Shown here: piece after piece, positions 1 to 5,127 of the stretch
How positions within the stretch are numbered: position 1 is the stretch's first letter
Layout: each line of letters begins with the position of its first letter
Assembly (NCBI GenBank): GCA_938021455.1
Contig: CALIGP010000117.1
Coordinates: forward strand, 1-5,127
Length of the DNA: 5,127 bases
Source: an uncultured Lewinella sp.
Lineage (GTDB): Bacteria; Bacteroidota; Bacteroidia; Chitinophagales; Saprospiraceae
Direction of reading: 5' to 3'
Translations under genes and position numbers: made by a program
Notes under the pieces: model-generated
Told to the model about the DNA's origin: nothing
Seen by the model: only the letters and a program-made list of their open reading frames with translations
The model's database searches: none

Positions 1-216
1 CCGATGGGCTACAAACAAGCGGCGAAGGACTACATCTTTCAGTTTACGGGAGACGGGGACTACCAACGCACAAAGACTAAAGAACCCTCGTTGAAGAACG
101 TCATCCTTAACCGTAAGGAACAGGGGAATGTCCGCTATCGGATTTCGATGGGGGATGACTTTTCTCCCAGTGTGGAGACTTTTCATCGGGATTTTAAAAA
201 CCAACGGATAATATGA
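1..216 (+). CDS. C-terminal fragment of an unrecognised protein (5' end outside window)
   Basis: The frame is open from the first base (a Pro codon precedes the Met at 4) and ends at TGA 214-216, leaving 71 visible residues. The Met codon at 4 is probably internal, because nothing upstream of it can be seen. The fragment is soluble-looking and highly polar, rich in Lys, Arg, Asp and aromatic residues, with a GDGDY stretch near residue 17 and an SMGDDFSP stretch near residue 49. It has no membrane segment, no cysteine, and no C-terminal sorting domain. I do not recognise the family and assign no function. It is co-directional with the cupin gene 94 bases downstream, but a hairpin and repeat lie between them, so an operon is uncertain. 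Coding status rests on the open frame to the window edge and plausible residue composition. Confidence 0.6.
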   Translation, partial: PMGYKQAAKDYIFQFTGDGDYQRTKTKEPSLKNVILNRKEQGNVRYRISMGDDFSPSVETFHRDFKNQRII

Positions 217-220
217 CTTG

Positions 221-233
221 GTCGCTGCGCGAC
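221..233. repeat. Small GC hairpin just after the first gene
   Basis: GTCGC (221-225) and GCGAC (229-233) are perfect inverted arms around a 3-base loop, starting five bases after the stop codon. The 7-mer GACTTGG also occurs twice, at 215-221 and 231-237, bracketing the hairpin. There is no T-tract after the stem on the + strand, so it is not a classic intrinsic terminator. It might be a weak terminator or an RNA 3'-end stabiliser, but this is inference from position only. Confidence 0.35.
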
Positions 234-244
234 TTGGAGTTAAC

Positions 245-282
245 CACAGAGTTTCACAGATTAGAGCACAGATTTGCACCGA
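245..282. repeat. Degenerate CACAGA repeat, about 10-12 base period
   Basis: CACAGA occurs at 245-250, 255-260 and 267-272, and a one-base variant, CACCGA, at 277-282. The unit starts are 10, 12 and 10 bases apart, close to one helical turn. The array fills most of the gap between the first gene fragment and the cupin gene. From memory, CACAGA-type intergenic repeats of this kind recur in several bacterial genomes, often joined to a CGGATTACGCGGAT-like half. That half appears in reverse-complement form on the other side of the cupin gene. Family identity cannot be confirmed without a genome search. Confidence 0.5.
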
Positions 283-310
283 TAATCGACTCAACCTAAA
301 AGAATAAAAA

Positions 311-1012
311 ATGAATACACCAGCTTATACCGAGTTTGAATTTTCCAACGGATTACTATACGATTATTCCCAAAATGATTATCCCACCCGGCTACATGCC
401 TGGACGGAAGACAGTGCGTTTGACGAAGAAGGATCTACCTTTTACGGCTATGTATTTGAAGGGCCTACTGAAATTACGACAGCTAATAACAGCTATCAGC
501 TGCTACCCCGGCAATACTTCTGTATGAAGGAAGGATTCTCCCTGAGTGGCGGGCGAGGTATCGTTATTGAAAGGGTAGGCTTTAGGGGAATGGATTCCCT
601 TGGTGGCCCGGTCGAAGACTGGGGCCGATTGAAATATATTGACGGTTGTACGGACTCTTTGCTCGTGCCACCCGTCAAGCTCGGCGATCCCTGCCTTAAC
701 GCCCTGTTCTTCCCCGAAAATATTGACCAGACGGCTCATACGCACCCTTCGATGCGAGTTGGAATGGTCATTGAAGGCAGCGGCTCCTGCGTGACGCCTG
801 ATGCCGAATATGATCTCGTGCCTGGTAAGATCTTCATCATTCACCCCGACGGAACGCATCGCTTCCGCACCCGGGCTGGTGCTAAGCTTACCGTAGTCGC
901 TTACCACCCGGATTCGGATTTTGGCCCGAAGGACGAAGACCACCCCATGATCAATCGTACGATAGTGGACGGGGTTTCAGCGGCGAAGATTGAAGGGATA
1001 CGGACGGCTTGA
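311..1012 (+). CDS. Cupin-domain protein, probably bicupin
   Basis: This 233-residue protein carries a conserved cupin barrel in its C-terminal half. Motif 1 is HTHPSMRVGMVIEGSG (residues 143-158) and motif 2 is PGKIFIIHPDGTH (171-183). The expected metal ligands His143, His145 and His183 are present, but the usual motif-1 glutamate position appears to be Arg149. Residues about 42-93 have a similar rhythm of short beta strands and turns without metal-binding histidines. This suggests a degenerate first cupin and a bicupin architecture, which is inference. No signal peptide or membrane segment is visible, so it is likely cytoplasmic. Cupins range from dioxygenases and isomerases to sugar-binding proteins, so no substrate can be named. 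The ATG at 311 follows an A-rich stretch typical of Bacteroidota starts, with no Shine-Dalgarno site. The gene converges on the DUF5686 gene and is flanked on both sides by short repeats. Confidence 0.88.
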   Translation: MNTPAYTEFEFSNGLLYDYSQNDYPTRLHAWTEDSAFDEEGSTFYGYVFEGPTEITTANNSYQLLPRQYFCMKEGFSLSGGRGIVIERVGFRGMDSLGGPVEDWGRLKYIDGCTDSLLVPPVKLGDPCLNALFFPENIDQTAHTHPSMRVGMVIEGSGSCVTPDAEYDLVPGKIFIIHPDGTHRFRTRAGAKLTVVAYHPDSDFGPKDEDHPMINRTIVDGVSAAKIEGIRTA

Positions 1013-1016
1013 CCCT

Positions 1017-1046
1017 ATCCGCGTTCATCCGCGTAATCCGTAATCC
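1017..1046. repeat. Degenerate ATCCGCGT repeat between convergent genes
   Basis: ATCCGCGT occurs at 1017-1024 and 1027-1034, followed by the shortened units ATCCGT (1036-1041) and ATCC (1043-1046). Unit starts are 10, 9 and 7 bases apart. The repeat fills two thirds of the 45-base gap between the stop codons of the cupin and DUF5686 genes. I see no stem-loop with a T-tract here, so neither gene has an evident intrinsic terminator in the gap. Read on the opposite strand it gives a GGATTACGCGGAT pattern. Confidence 0.55.
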
Positions 1047-1057
1047 TTTCTCCTCGA

Positions 1058-3553
1058 TCAAAAGCTCCAATCCTTCTTCCAAAGGTCAATCAAATCAAAG
1101 CTGATCTTGAAGGCTGTGGTTGGTTTGGCGTTATTGGCATCGGCTAAGACGGCGTAAGTACCCACCCGTAGCCGTCGTCGTGCCCCAATTTTAAACACTC
1201 GCTCAATCCCGGCGAATACTTCCTGGTAACGAAACTTCTCGTCTGGTAAATACAAGAACCCACCTCCGGCCACCGCCTTGATTCTCGTTTTCTTCAGCAG
1301 TGGCACGTTATTAATCAACGCGCCGTTGAAGTGGTGGATGTGGTGAAACTCCAGGAAGAGATTACTCGTGTTGAGGGAAGTGTCCAGTGCCTGAAAGGTT
1401 TGCCGTGGATCGGAAAGCAGGATTGGATCCGACTGCCGGAAGCGCTTGATGTCGATGAAGCGGAGGTCTTTGGTATTGATGAATTTTCCCGTCCGGAACT
1501 CGTAGTTTGTCGTACCTAGCGCGCCAAAGATAACCTGCTGCTCTATGGAGAAACGCAGGAAGTCAAAGTTGATGTCGCTGCCCAAGGGGCCAGACCAGCC
1601 CTTCCGGTGCAACACCGAAAAAGTAGGCCACTTGCTACCCAGACGAATCTTACGATCGGGCTCGCGCATATACTTCAGGCCCGGGGTGTAGCTAATGGCG
1701 GTGGTGGTAATGAGCGCTTCGTAGGGCTCGAACTCCTGGACGTCTTCCTCGTCGTCCACCAGCCCATCCAGGAAGGAACTGGTCTCCAGACCGGTAATGG
1801 GCTTGCGGGCACTGAGCTCCACTTCGTTATAAACCGTCAGACCATTGAGTAGCTCAATGGAATGACGAACGCGGCCGGCCTCTTTGAGAATATAGTTAGA
1901 GGGTCTCAACTGATTGAGATAAGCATCGAACTGGTTGATAGATTCGTAGCTACGGCCGCCGCTGGCGGAAAGGTCACCCAGCCGGAAAGGATCATAGCGA
2001 AACCAAGTGCTGAAGTTACCGTTTAGGTCTCCGTTCTTCAGACCATAGTTTAGTCCGCCGGAGGTGTTGATCATCTGACCGTTGGGGTAACGGCGGTTGT
2101 AAGAAGCGTAGGGCCCAAGGCGCCATCCGCCGACGACGGAGAAGTCGATCAATTCGGGAAGAGAGCCCACATAAAGATGGCTTTTCTGCTCGTTATTGCG
2201 AAAGCCAACGCCGTCCCAGAAGACTTCAAGGAGGGTGATCTTGTTATAGCGATCCTGGATACTATCTTGGTATTCCTTGCTCGACGTTATGGCTTTGAGA
2301 CTGTCTCGAATGCTAACCATTTTGGCCTCCTCTTCGGTTAGCCCGACGGTACGACTTCCCTCCCAGTAGCTACTGTCGCGCTTGTAGGCTTCGCGGGTAG
2401 TGACGGCCACTTCGTTACCGAAGAACTTGGGTGGAAAGATGTAGTTGTGTTCGTAGTCGGAGTAGCTCAGGGTAGTGGTGCCCCGGAAGGTCGTCCGCTT
2501 TCCTTGTTTCGCGACGTAGCGCAGGGCTTGCCGACTGACGATCCAGATATCCTCGCCCTCGGCGGTTTCGTGCAGGGTGTAATCTTGCTCTAGTCGGAAC
2601 TCATCGAAAAACTTCAGGGCGTATTTGCTGAAGCCGAGGTCGAGCCGGTTGATGGTCCAGCTGCCTTCGTTAATCCAGAGGTAGCCATCGCAGGTAGAGT
2701 TGCCGCGTTTGCGGGGCGTCACTTTGATCTTGTAGACGATCTGATCACCTTCCAAATCCGTACTGATGAGCTTGAATTTATAGGACAGCACGCCCGTTCC
2801 GCTCAGCGGGGAGATGACGGGGGAGTCAGCGATGTCGGTCAGCGAGACCATGTTCCGGTAGAAGTTGAAGTCGGTTTCGGCAAAGCGGGGTACAAATAGT
2901 CCCCGGACATTTCCGTAGGCCTGGTAGGCCGTCCGTTCTTCTTTATAATCGTGCGGTGGCTGGAAGTTGAGCTGTACTTCCATCTCCAACAGATTGAGGC
3001 GGCCGAGGAGTTCTTTGCGGGCTTTTTCCTCTTCGGCGAAAGGATCGGGGACGCCGTCTTCGTCGGTTTCTTCCGGCTCTGGGGCGGGCTTGCGGGCGGT
3101 ACGTTCTATTTCTTCGACGGCTTTGACGTACACTTTAGAACGAGAAGGGGGCGTAGAACGCAGGTGCAAGGTGCGGTTATCGGACACTTTTTTCATGATA
3201 CCGTAAGCGGGGTCCCGCTTGCTGGCATTGACCGTTATTTCGTTTAATTGAACGCCGGAGGTTTTTAGACGCATGTTGATGACAACGGTGCTGTCTAGGT
3301 CGACAATCACTCTGGCTTTCTTGGAGGAATACCCCAGGCTGGAGAACACCAGCCGGTAATTGCCCTCCAGGTTGAGGTTGAGCTCGTAATAGCCTTGGTC
3401 GTCTGATGTGGTGCCCGTTCCTAGCTCCTGTACCAGTACATTGGCGTAGGGGACGGGCTCGTTGAACTCATTGGTAATGTGGCCGAGCACAGTCTGGGCA
3501 AGCAGCGGTATCGCAGCCAGCAACCAACAAACGGATAGGATGAATCTTTTCAT
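1058..3553 (-). CDS. DUF5686 outer-membrane beta-barrel protein with N-terminal carboxypeptidase-regulatory-like domain
   Basis: This 831-residue protein starts with a clear signal peptide: a KR n-region, a hydrophobic core at 4-18, and likely cleavage after Ala19 in LLAQ. Residues about 21-106 form a CarboxypepD_reg-like beta-sandwich, with VLGHITNEFNEPVPYANV and later SSLGY, as seen at the N-terminus of many Bacteroidota outer-membrane proteins. From about 112 (DPAYGIMKKV) to the end it matches the DUF5686 family. Landmarks include SYWEGSRTVGLTEEE near 395-409, the HHIHHFNG stretch at 737-744 and PLLKK at 751-755. The C-terminus alternates polar and aromatic residues and ends in Phe831, as expected for insertion by the BAM machinery. 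An acidic Pro/Glu/Asp-rich linker lies at about 157-177. Only two cysteines are present, one in the signal peptide. The length is normal for the family, whose biochemical role is not established. It is monocistronic as far as visible, convergent with the cupin gene and divergent from the dioxygenase. Confidence 0.93.
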   Translation of the reverse strand: MKRFILSVCWLLAAIPLLAQTVLGHITNEFNEPVPYANVLVQELGTGTTSDDQGYYELNLNLEGNYRLVFSSLGYSSKKARVIVDLDSTVVINMRLKTSGVQLNEITVNASKRDPAYGIMKKVSDNRTLHLRSTPPSRSKVYVKAVEEIERTARKPAPEPEETDEDGVPDPFAEEEKARKELLGRLNLLEMEVQLNFQPPHDYKEERTAYQAYGNVRGLFVPRFAETDFNFYRNMVSLTDIADSPVISPLSGTGVLSYKFKLISTDLEGDQIVYKIKVTPRKRGNSTCDGYLWINEGSWTINRLDLGFSKYALKFFDEFRLEQDYTLHETAEGEDIWIVSRQALRYVAKQGKRTTFRGTTTLSYSDYEHNYIFPPKFFGNEVAVTTREAYKRDSSYWEGSRTVGLTEEEAKMVSIRDSLKAITSSKEYQDSIQDRYNKITLLEVFWDGVGFRNNEQKSHLYVGSLPELIDFSVVGGWRLGPYASYNRRYPNGQMINTSGGLNYGLKNGDLNGNFSTWFRYDPFRLGDLSASGGRSYESINQFDAYLNQLRPSNYILKEAGRVRHSIELLNGLTVYNEVELSARKPITGLETSSFLDGLVDDEEDVQEFEPYEALITTTAISYTPGLKYMREPDRKIRLGSKWPTFSVLHRKGWSGPLGSDINFDFLRFSIEQQVIFGALGTTNYEFRTGKFINTKDLRFIDIKRFRQSDPILLSDPRQTFQALDTSLNTSNLFLEFHHIHHFNGALINNVPLLKKTRIKAVAGGGFLYLPDEKFRYQEVFAGIERVFKIGARRRLRVGTYAVLADANNAKPTTAFKISFDLIDLWKKDWSF

Positions 3554-3600
3554 TTGGTTCTAATGGGTACTCCTAAGACGCGTAAAACCACAAAAAGAGG

Positions 3601-3610
3601 CCCCGCGGGG
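3601..3610. repeat. Perfect 10-base GC palindrome upstream of the DUF5686 gene
   Basis: CCCCGCGGGG is fully self-complementary and lies 48 bases before the DUF5686 start codon. On the minus strand it is followed four bases later by TTTTT, which resembles the tail of a terminator, but the palindrome can form only a 3-bp stem with a 4-base loop. The site could be a protein-binding operator or a chance GC cluster. Confidence 0.35.
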
Positions 3611-3634
3611 AGACTTTAAGGGTTCTTTAGGTCT
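3611..3634 (+). other. Imperfect hairpin with T-rich tail in the divergent region
   Basis: AGAC (3611-3614) pairs with GTCT (3631-3634), and TAAGG (3617-3621) pairs with CTTTA (3625-3629) if one G-T wobble is allowed. The loop is GTT, and TTGTTTG follows on the + strand. This has the outline of a weak intrinsic terminator. However, no + strand gene ends upstream of it, because the DUF5686 gene is transcribed away from it. It may stop stray transcription before the dioxygenase gene, or it may be incidental. Confidence 0.2.
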
Positions 3635-3646
3635 TTGTTTGGGGGA

Positions 3647-3664
3647 GTGTACACCGGTGGGTGT
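3647..3664. promoter_or_regulatory. Overlapping palindromes, possible operator
   Basis: GTGTACAC (3647-3654) and CACCGGTG (3652-3659) are both perfect 8-base palindromes that overlap by three bases. ACACC (3651-3655) can also pair with GGTGT (3660-3664). The cluster lies in the divergent spacer between the DUF5686 and dioxygenase genes, where a regulator site could act on either side. No regulator gene is visible in the window, so this is a position-based suggestion only. Confidence 0.25.
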
Positions 3665-3692
3665 TCGAGGTTCAGATGGTGGTGGGCTTAAA

Positions 3693-3714
3693 GGAGGGAA
3701 TATTGGAGGGGAAT
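3693..3714 (+). repeat. Purine-rich imperfect direct repeat
   Basis: GGAGGGAAT (3693-3701) and GGAGGGGAAT (3705-3714) form a near-exact direct repeat differing by one inserted G. The repeat sits in the G-rich 3637-3720 segment. The second copy resembles a Shine-Dalgarno site for the alternative ATG at 3721, but Bacteroidota generally make little use of such sites. I see no other explanation for the G-rich stretch. Confidence 0.3.
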
Positions 3715-3776
3715 GGTTGGATGTCTTCTTTTTCGGTACTGGGAAAGGAGCCTGGTGATTCAGTCGCTCTGCTGAA

Positions 3777-3806
3777 TTTAGATTATACGCAATTGAGCTA
3801 TATTTC
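3777..3806 (+). promoter_or_regulatory. Weak Bacteroidota-type promoter candidate for the dioxygenase gene
   Basis: TTTA (3777-3780), an 18-base spacer and TATATTTC (3799-3806) match the Bacteroidota TTTG / TAnnTTTG consensus with one mismatch in each element. Transcription would start near 3812, giving a short leader before the ATG at 3826. If real, it supports that start over the in-frame ATG at 3721, because the promoter would otherwise lie inside coding sequence. Confidence 0.3.
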
Positions 3807-3825
3807 GCTTTTAAAAAAAGTCAGT

Positions 3826-4833
3826 ATGGAAAGTCAAAATACAGAGGAGATGGAAGCACCAGGCAGGATTGGAATTTATTTCCTTAAAGATATATGGCGG
3901 TTTTATCGTTCCTTGACGGACCCTATGCTGACGGCTGATTCAGTAGAGTGGAAATTTATCAACGGGGTTTTCAACGCATTGGGAATTGGCCTGGAACCAA
4001 CGATGAAATATTTGATGGTAGAATCCCCTGGCTTCGACGAATTTGAACGATGGATTGAGCGAAACGGAGTAGTGTCAAAAGAAATGATTTCTTATTTTAA
4101 TGATGTAGTATCAAAAAAAAGGCCCGTCAAATTTATGGTTGAAGAGAAGGTTTTTAATGAGTTGGACATCAAAAACTGGAACGAAAAAGGTTTTATAATC
4201 TTAAGAGGAGCGATTTCTAAAACGGAATGCGAAGAATCTGTGAAATTCATCTGCGATGAACTTTCTGTTGATATTCAGAACCCAGGAACTTGGTATTCGC
4301 CTCATCCCCTAAAGCAAGGAATCATGATTCAGCTGTTTGATTCCAAGGTGCTAAATAGGAATAGATTTTCCCGAAGAATAAGGTTAGCCTACGAGCAACT
4401 GTGGGAGGATAACGCTTTGTTGGTAAGCATGGATAGGGTAAGTTTCAACCCGCCTGAAACGTCATCGTATAAGTTTCCCGGACCAAACTTACATTGGGAT
4501 GTGAGTTTAAAGCAACCCATTCCTTATGGAATCCAGGGCTTGTTGTACCTGACAGATACTGATGTGAAACAAGGAGCTTTTACGGTGATTCCGGGCTTTC
4601 ATAATAAGATTGATTCCTGGTTGAATGAGTTGGGCCCATCTATAAATCCCAGAAAAATAAATCTCCTAGAATCTTTTGAAGAGAAACCAATTGCCGGAGA
4701 AGCAGGAGATTTGATCATTTGGAATCATTGCCTTCCACATGGAAGTCGTCCGAATAATTCAACATCTCCCAGAATTGTACAATACATAAATTATCAACCC
4801 TTAAATCTGGTTTCTCAAGATGAATGGATTTAG
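3826..4833 (+). CDS. Phytanoyl-CoA dioxygenase (PhyH)-family Fe(II)/2-oxoglutarate-dependent oxygenase
   Basis: From the ATG at 3826 this is a 335-residue protein with the PhyH-type double-stranded beta-helix core in its C-terminal two thirds. The iron-binding facial triad is visible: His223 and Asp225 in LHWDVSL, and the distal His305 in LPHGSRPN. Arg316 in SPRIVQY is the likely 2-oxoglutarate carboxylate anchor. GLLYLTD (238-244) and GAFTVIPGFH (250-259) are further family signatures. The enzyme should couple 2-oxoglutarate decarboxylation to hydroxylation of an unknown substrate, since PhyH relatives act on lipids, amino acids and natural products. Residues about 10-100 are a largely helical extension with no recognised motif. 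The frame is open upstream, with alternative starts at ATG 3721 (370 residues) and GTG 3661 (390). I prefer 3826 for its A-rich leader and natural-looking polar N-terminus. No signal peptide is seen. The gene is clearly AT-richer than both neighbours. Confidence 0.88.
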   Translation: MESQNTEEMEAPGRIGIYFLKDIWRFYRSLTDPMLTADSVEWKFINGVFNALGIGLEPTMKYLMVESPGFDEFERWIERNGVVSKEMISYFNDVVSKKRPVKFMVEEKVFNELDIKNWNEKGFIILRGAISKTECEESVKFICDELSVDIQNPGTWYSPHPLKQGIMIQLFDSKVLNRNRFSRRIRLAYEQLWEDNALLVSMDRVSFNPPETSSYKFPGPNLHWDVSLKQPIPYGIQGLLYLTDTDVKQGAFTVIPGFHNKIDSWLNELGPSINPRKINLLESFEEKPIAGEAGDLIIWNHCLPHGSRPNNSTSPRIVQYINYQPLNLVSQDEWI

Positions 4834-4836
4834 GAA

Positions 4837-4868
4837 ATTGAATGGGCGGCTTGTAAACGGTAAGTTTG
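4837..4868 (+). promoter_or_regulatory. Bacteroidota-type promoter candidate for the SDR gene
   Basis: TAAGTTTG (4861-4868) is an exact match to the -7 consensus TAnnTTTG. ATTG (4837-4840), 20 bases upstream, matches three of four positions of the -33 element. The site lies between the dioxygenase stop and the ATG at 4936. Transcription would begin near 4873, giving a leader of about 60 bases that contains the inverted repeat at 4901-4917. This suggests independent transcription of the SDR gene. Confidence 0.45.
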
Positions 4869-4900
4869 CGCTATTGTCTGCCAAGACTCTGTTCTTGCTG

Positions 4901-4917
4901 GCTAAACATCCTTTAGC
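4901..4917. repeat. Inverted repeat in the SDR leader
   Basis: GCTAAA (4901-4906) and TTTAGC (4912-4917) are perfect arms around the 5-base loop CATCC. The structure ends 18 bases before the SDR start codon. On the + strand it is followed by an A-rich, not T-rich, sequence, so it is unlikely to terminate dioxygenase transcription. It could be a weak leader hairpin or an operator. Confidence 0.3.
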
Positions 4918-4935
4918 TGAAAAACAACTCTAAAA

Positions 4936-5127
4936 ATGTCCCCCCAAAGAATCCTCTTCACCGGCGGCTCCGGCAAAGCCGGAAAGCACGTCATCCCTTA
5001 CCTGCTGGAGCAGGGCCACCGAGTATTGAATGTGGATCTTGTCCCCCTGGAACATCCGGGAGTGGATAACCTGATCGCAGACATAACTGATTCTGGACAG
5101 ATGTTCAACGCCATGAGCGCCTATGCC
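4936..5127 (+). CDS. NAD-dependent epimerase/dehydratase (extended SDR), N-terminal part, truncated by window edge
   Basis: The frame opens at ATG 4936 and stays open for 64 codons to the end of the window. The N-terminus is a Rossmann fold of the extended short-chain dehydrogenase/reductase type. Strand 1 is RILFTGG, and the glycine motif TGGSGKAG at residues 9-16 fits TGxxGxxG. The helix HVIPYLLEQGH follows, and then strand 2 is VLNVDL. Asp34 at the end of strand 2 favours NAD(H) over NADP(H), and ADITD (48-52) fits the adenine-contacting aspartate of extended SDRs. The catalytic YxxxK lies beyond the window, so the substrate is open. Relatives include nucleotide-sugar epimerases, dehydratases and uronate dehydrogenases. 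The start is preceded by an A-rich CTAAAA. The gene is co-directional with the dioxygenase, 102 bases downstream, but probably has its own promoter. Its base composition resembles the DUF5686 and cupin genes rather than the dioxygenase. Confidence 0.85.
   Translation, partial: MSPQRILFTGGSGKAGKHVIPYLLEQGHRVLNVDLVPLEHPGVDNLIADITDSGQMFNAMSAYA

Noticed and set aside
245..282. CRISPR array
   Set aside because: The CACAGA units are six bases long with 4-6 base gaps, far below CRISPR repeat and spacer sizes, and no cas gene is present.
273..304. TTTG at 273-276 with TAAAAGAA at 297-304 as a cupin promoter
   Set aside because: The -7 element matches only its TA; the TTTG half is replaced by AGAA, and transcription would start too close to the ATG.
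503..943. 146-residue open frame on the minus strand inside the cupin gene
   Set aside because: It lies wholly opposite a gene with clear cupin motifs, shows no recognisable domain, and is explained as a shadow of GC-rich coding sequence.
1331..1852. Plus-strand open frames of 62 and 81 codons antisense to DUF5686
   Set aside because: No domain, no upstream promoter or start context, and they sit opposite the conserved barrel-forming region.
2951..3247. Overlapping plus-strand open frames of 98 and 79 codons inside the DUF5686 gene
   Set aside because: Both are antisense to a well-supported family protein, have low-complexity Phe/Gly or Ser/Arg composition, and fall over the acidic linker whose repetitive codons create open antisense frames.
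3591..3598. Minus-strand TCTTTTTG as a -7 promoter element for the DUF5686 gene
   Set aside because: It matches seven of eight consensus positions, but there is no TTTG-like element at the required distance upstream on that strand.
3659..3711. G-quadruplex in the divergent spacer
   Set aside because: Four G-runs exist, but the loops are about 22, 9 and 9 bases, longer than a stable canonical quadruplex.
3554..5127. A new natural-product or defence system built from PhyH plus SDR
   Set aside because: Only two common enzyme families are adjacent, the SDR appears to have its own promoter, and no carrier protein, transporter, regulator or effector gene is visible to support a system.

Overview
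The window looks like an ordinary chromosomal stretch from a member of the Bacteroidota, plausibly a marine or Saprospiria/Cytophagia-type organism. The main evidence is an 831-residue outer-membrane protein of the CarboxypepD_reg-like + DUF5686 type, a family largely confined to that phylum. Supporting evidence is A-rich sequence rather than Shine-Dalgarno sites before several starts, and two candidate promoters resembling the Bacteroidota -33 TTTG / -7 TAnnTTTG consensus. The species-level placement is a guess.

Layout, left to right. Positions 1-216 (+) are the unrecognised C-terminal tail of a gene that begins outside the window. After a 94-base gap with a small hairpin and a degenerate CACAGA repeat, a 233-residue cupin protein runs 311-1012 (+). 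A 45-base gap with an ATCCGCGT repeat separates it from the convergent DUF5686 gene, 1058-3553 (-). A 272-base divergent region (3554-3825) holds several short palindromes, G-rich sequence and a weak promoter candidate. It leads into a phytanoyl-CoA dioxygenase (PhyH)-family gene at 3826-4833 (+). After 102 bases carrying a good Bacteroidota-type promoter match, an NAD-dependent epimerase/dehydratase gene starts at 4936 (+) and runs off the right edge.

How the genes fit together. The DUF5686 protein should sit in the outer membrane and is transcribed alone, convergent with the cupin gene and divergent from the dioxygenase gene. The dioxygenase and the SDR are co-directional and could share readthrough transcription, but the SDR seems to have its own promoter, so a shared pathway is only a possibility. 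The cupin and dioxygenase are both probable metal-dependent proteins of unknown substrate.

The dioxygenase gene is visibly more AT-rich than its neighbours and may have been acquired separately. I see no CRISPR array, RNA gene, transposase, toxin-antitoxin pair or convincing new defence or biosynthetic system. The points most worth checking are the altered metal-ligand position in the cupin, the paired repeats flanking that gene, the composition of the dioxygenase gene, and the SDR promoter.
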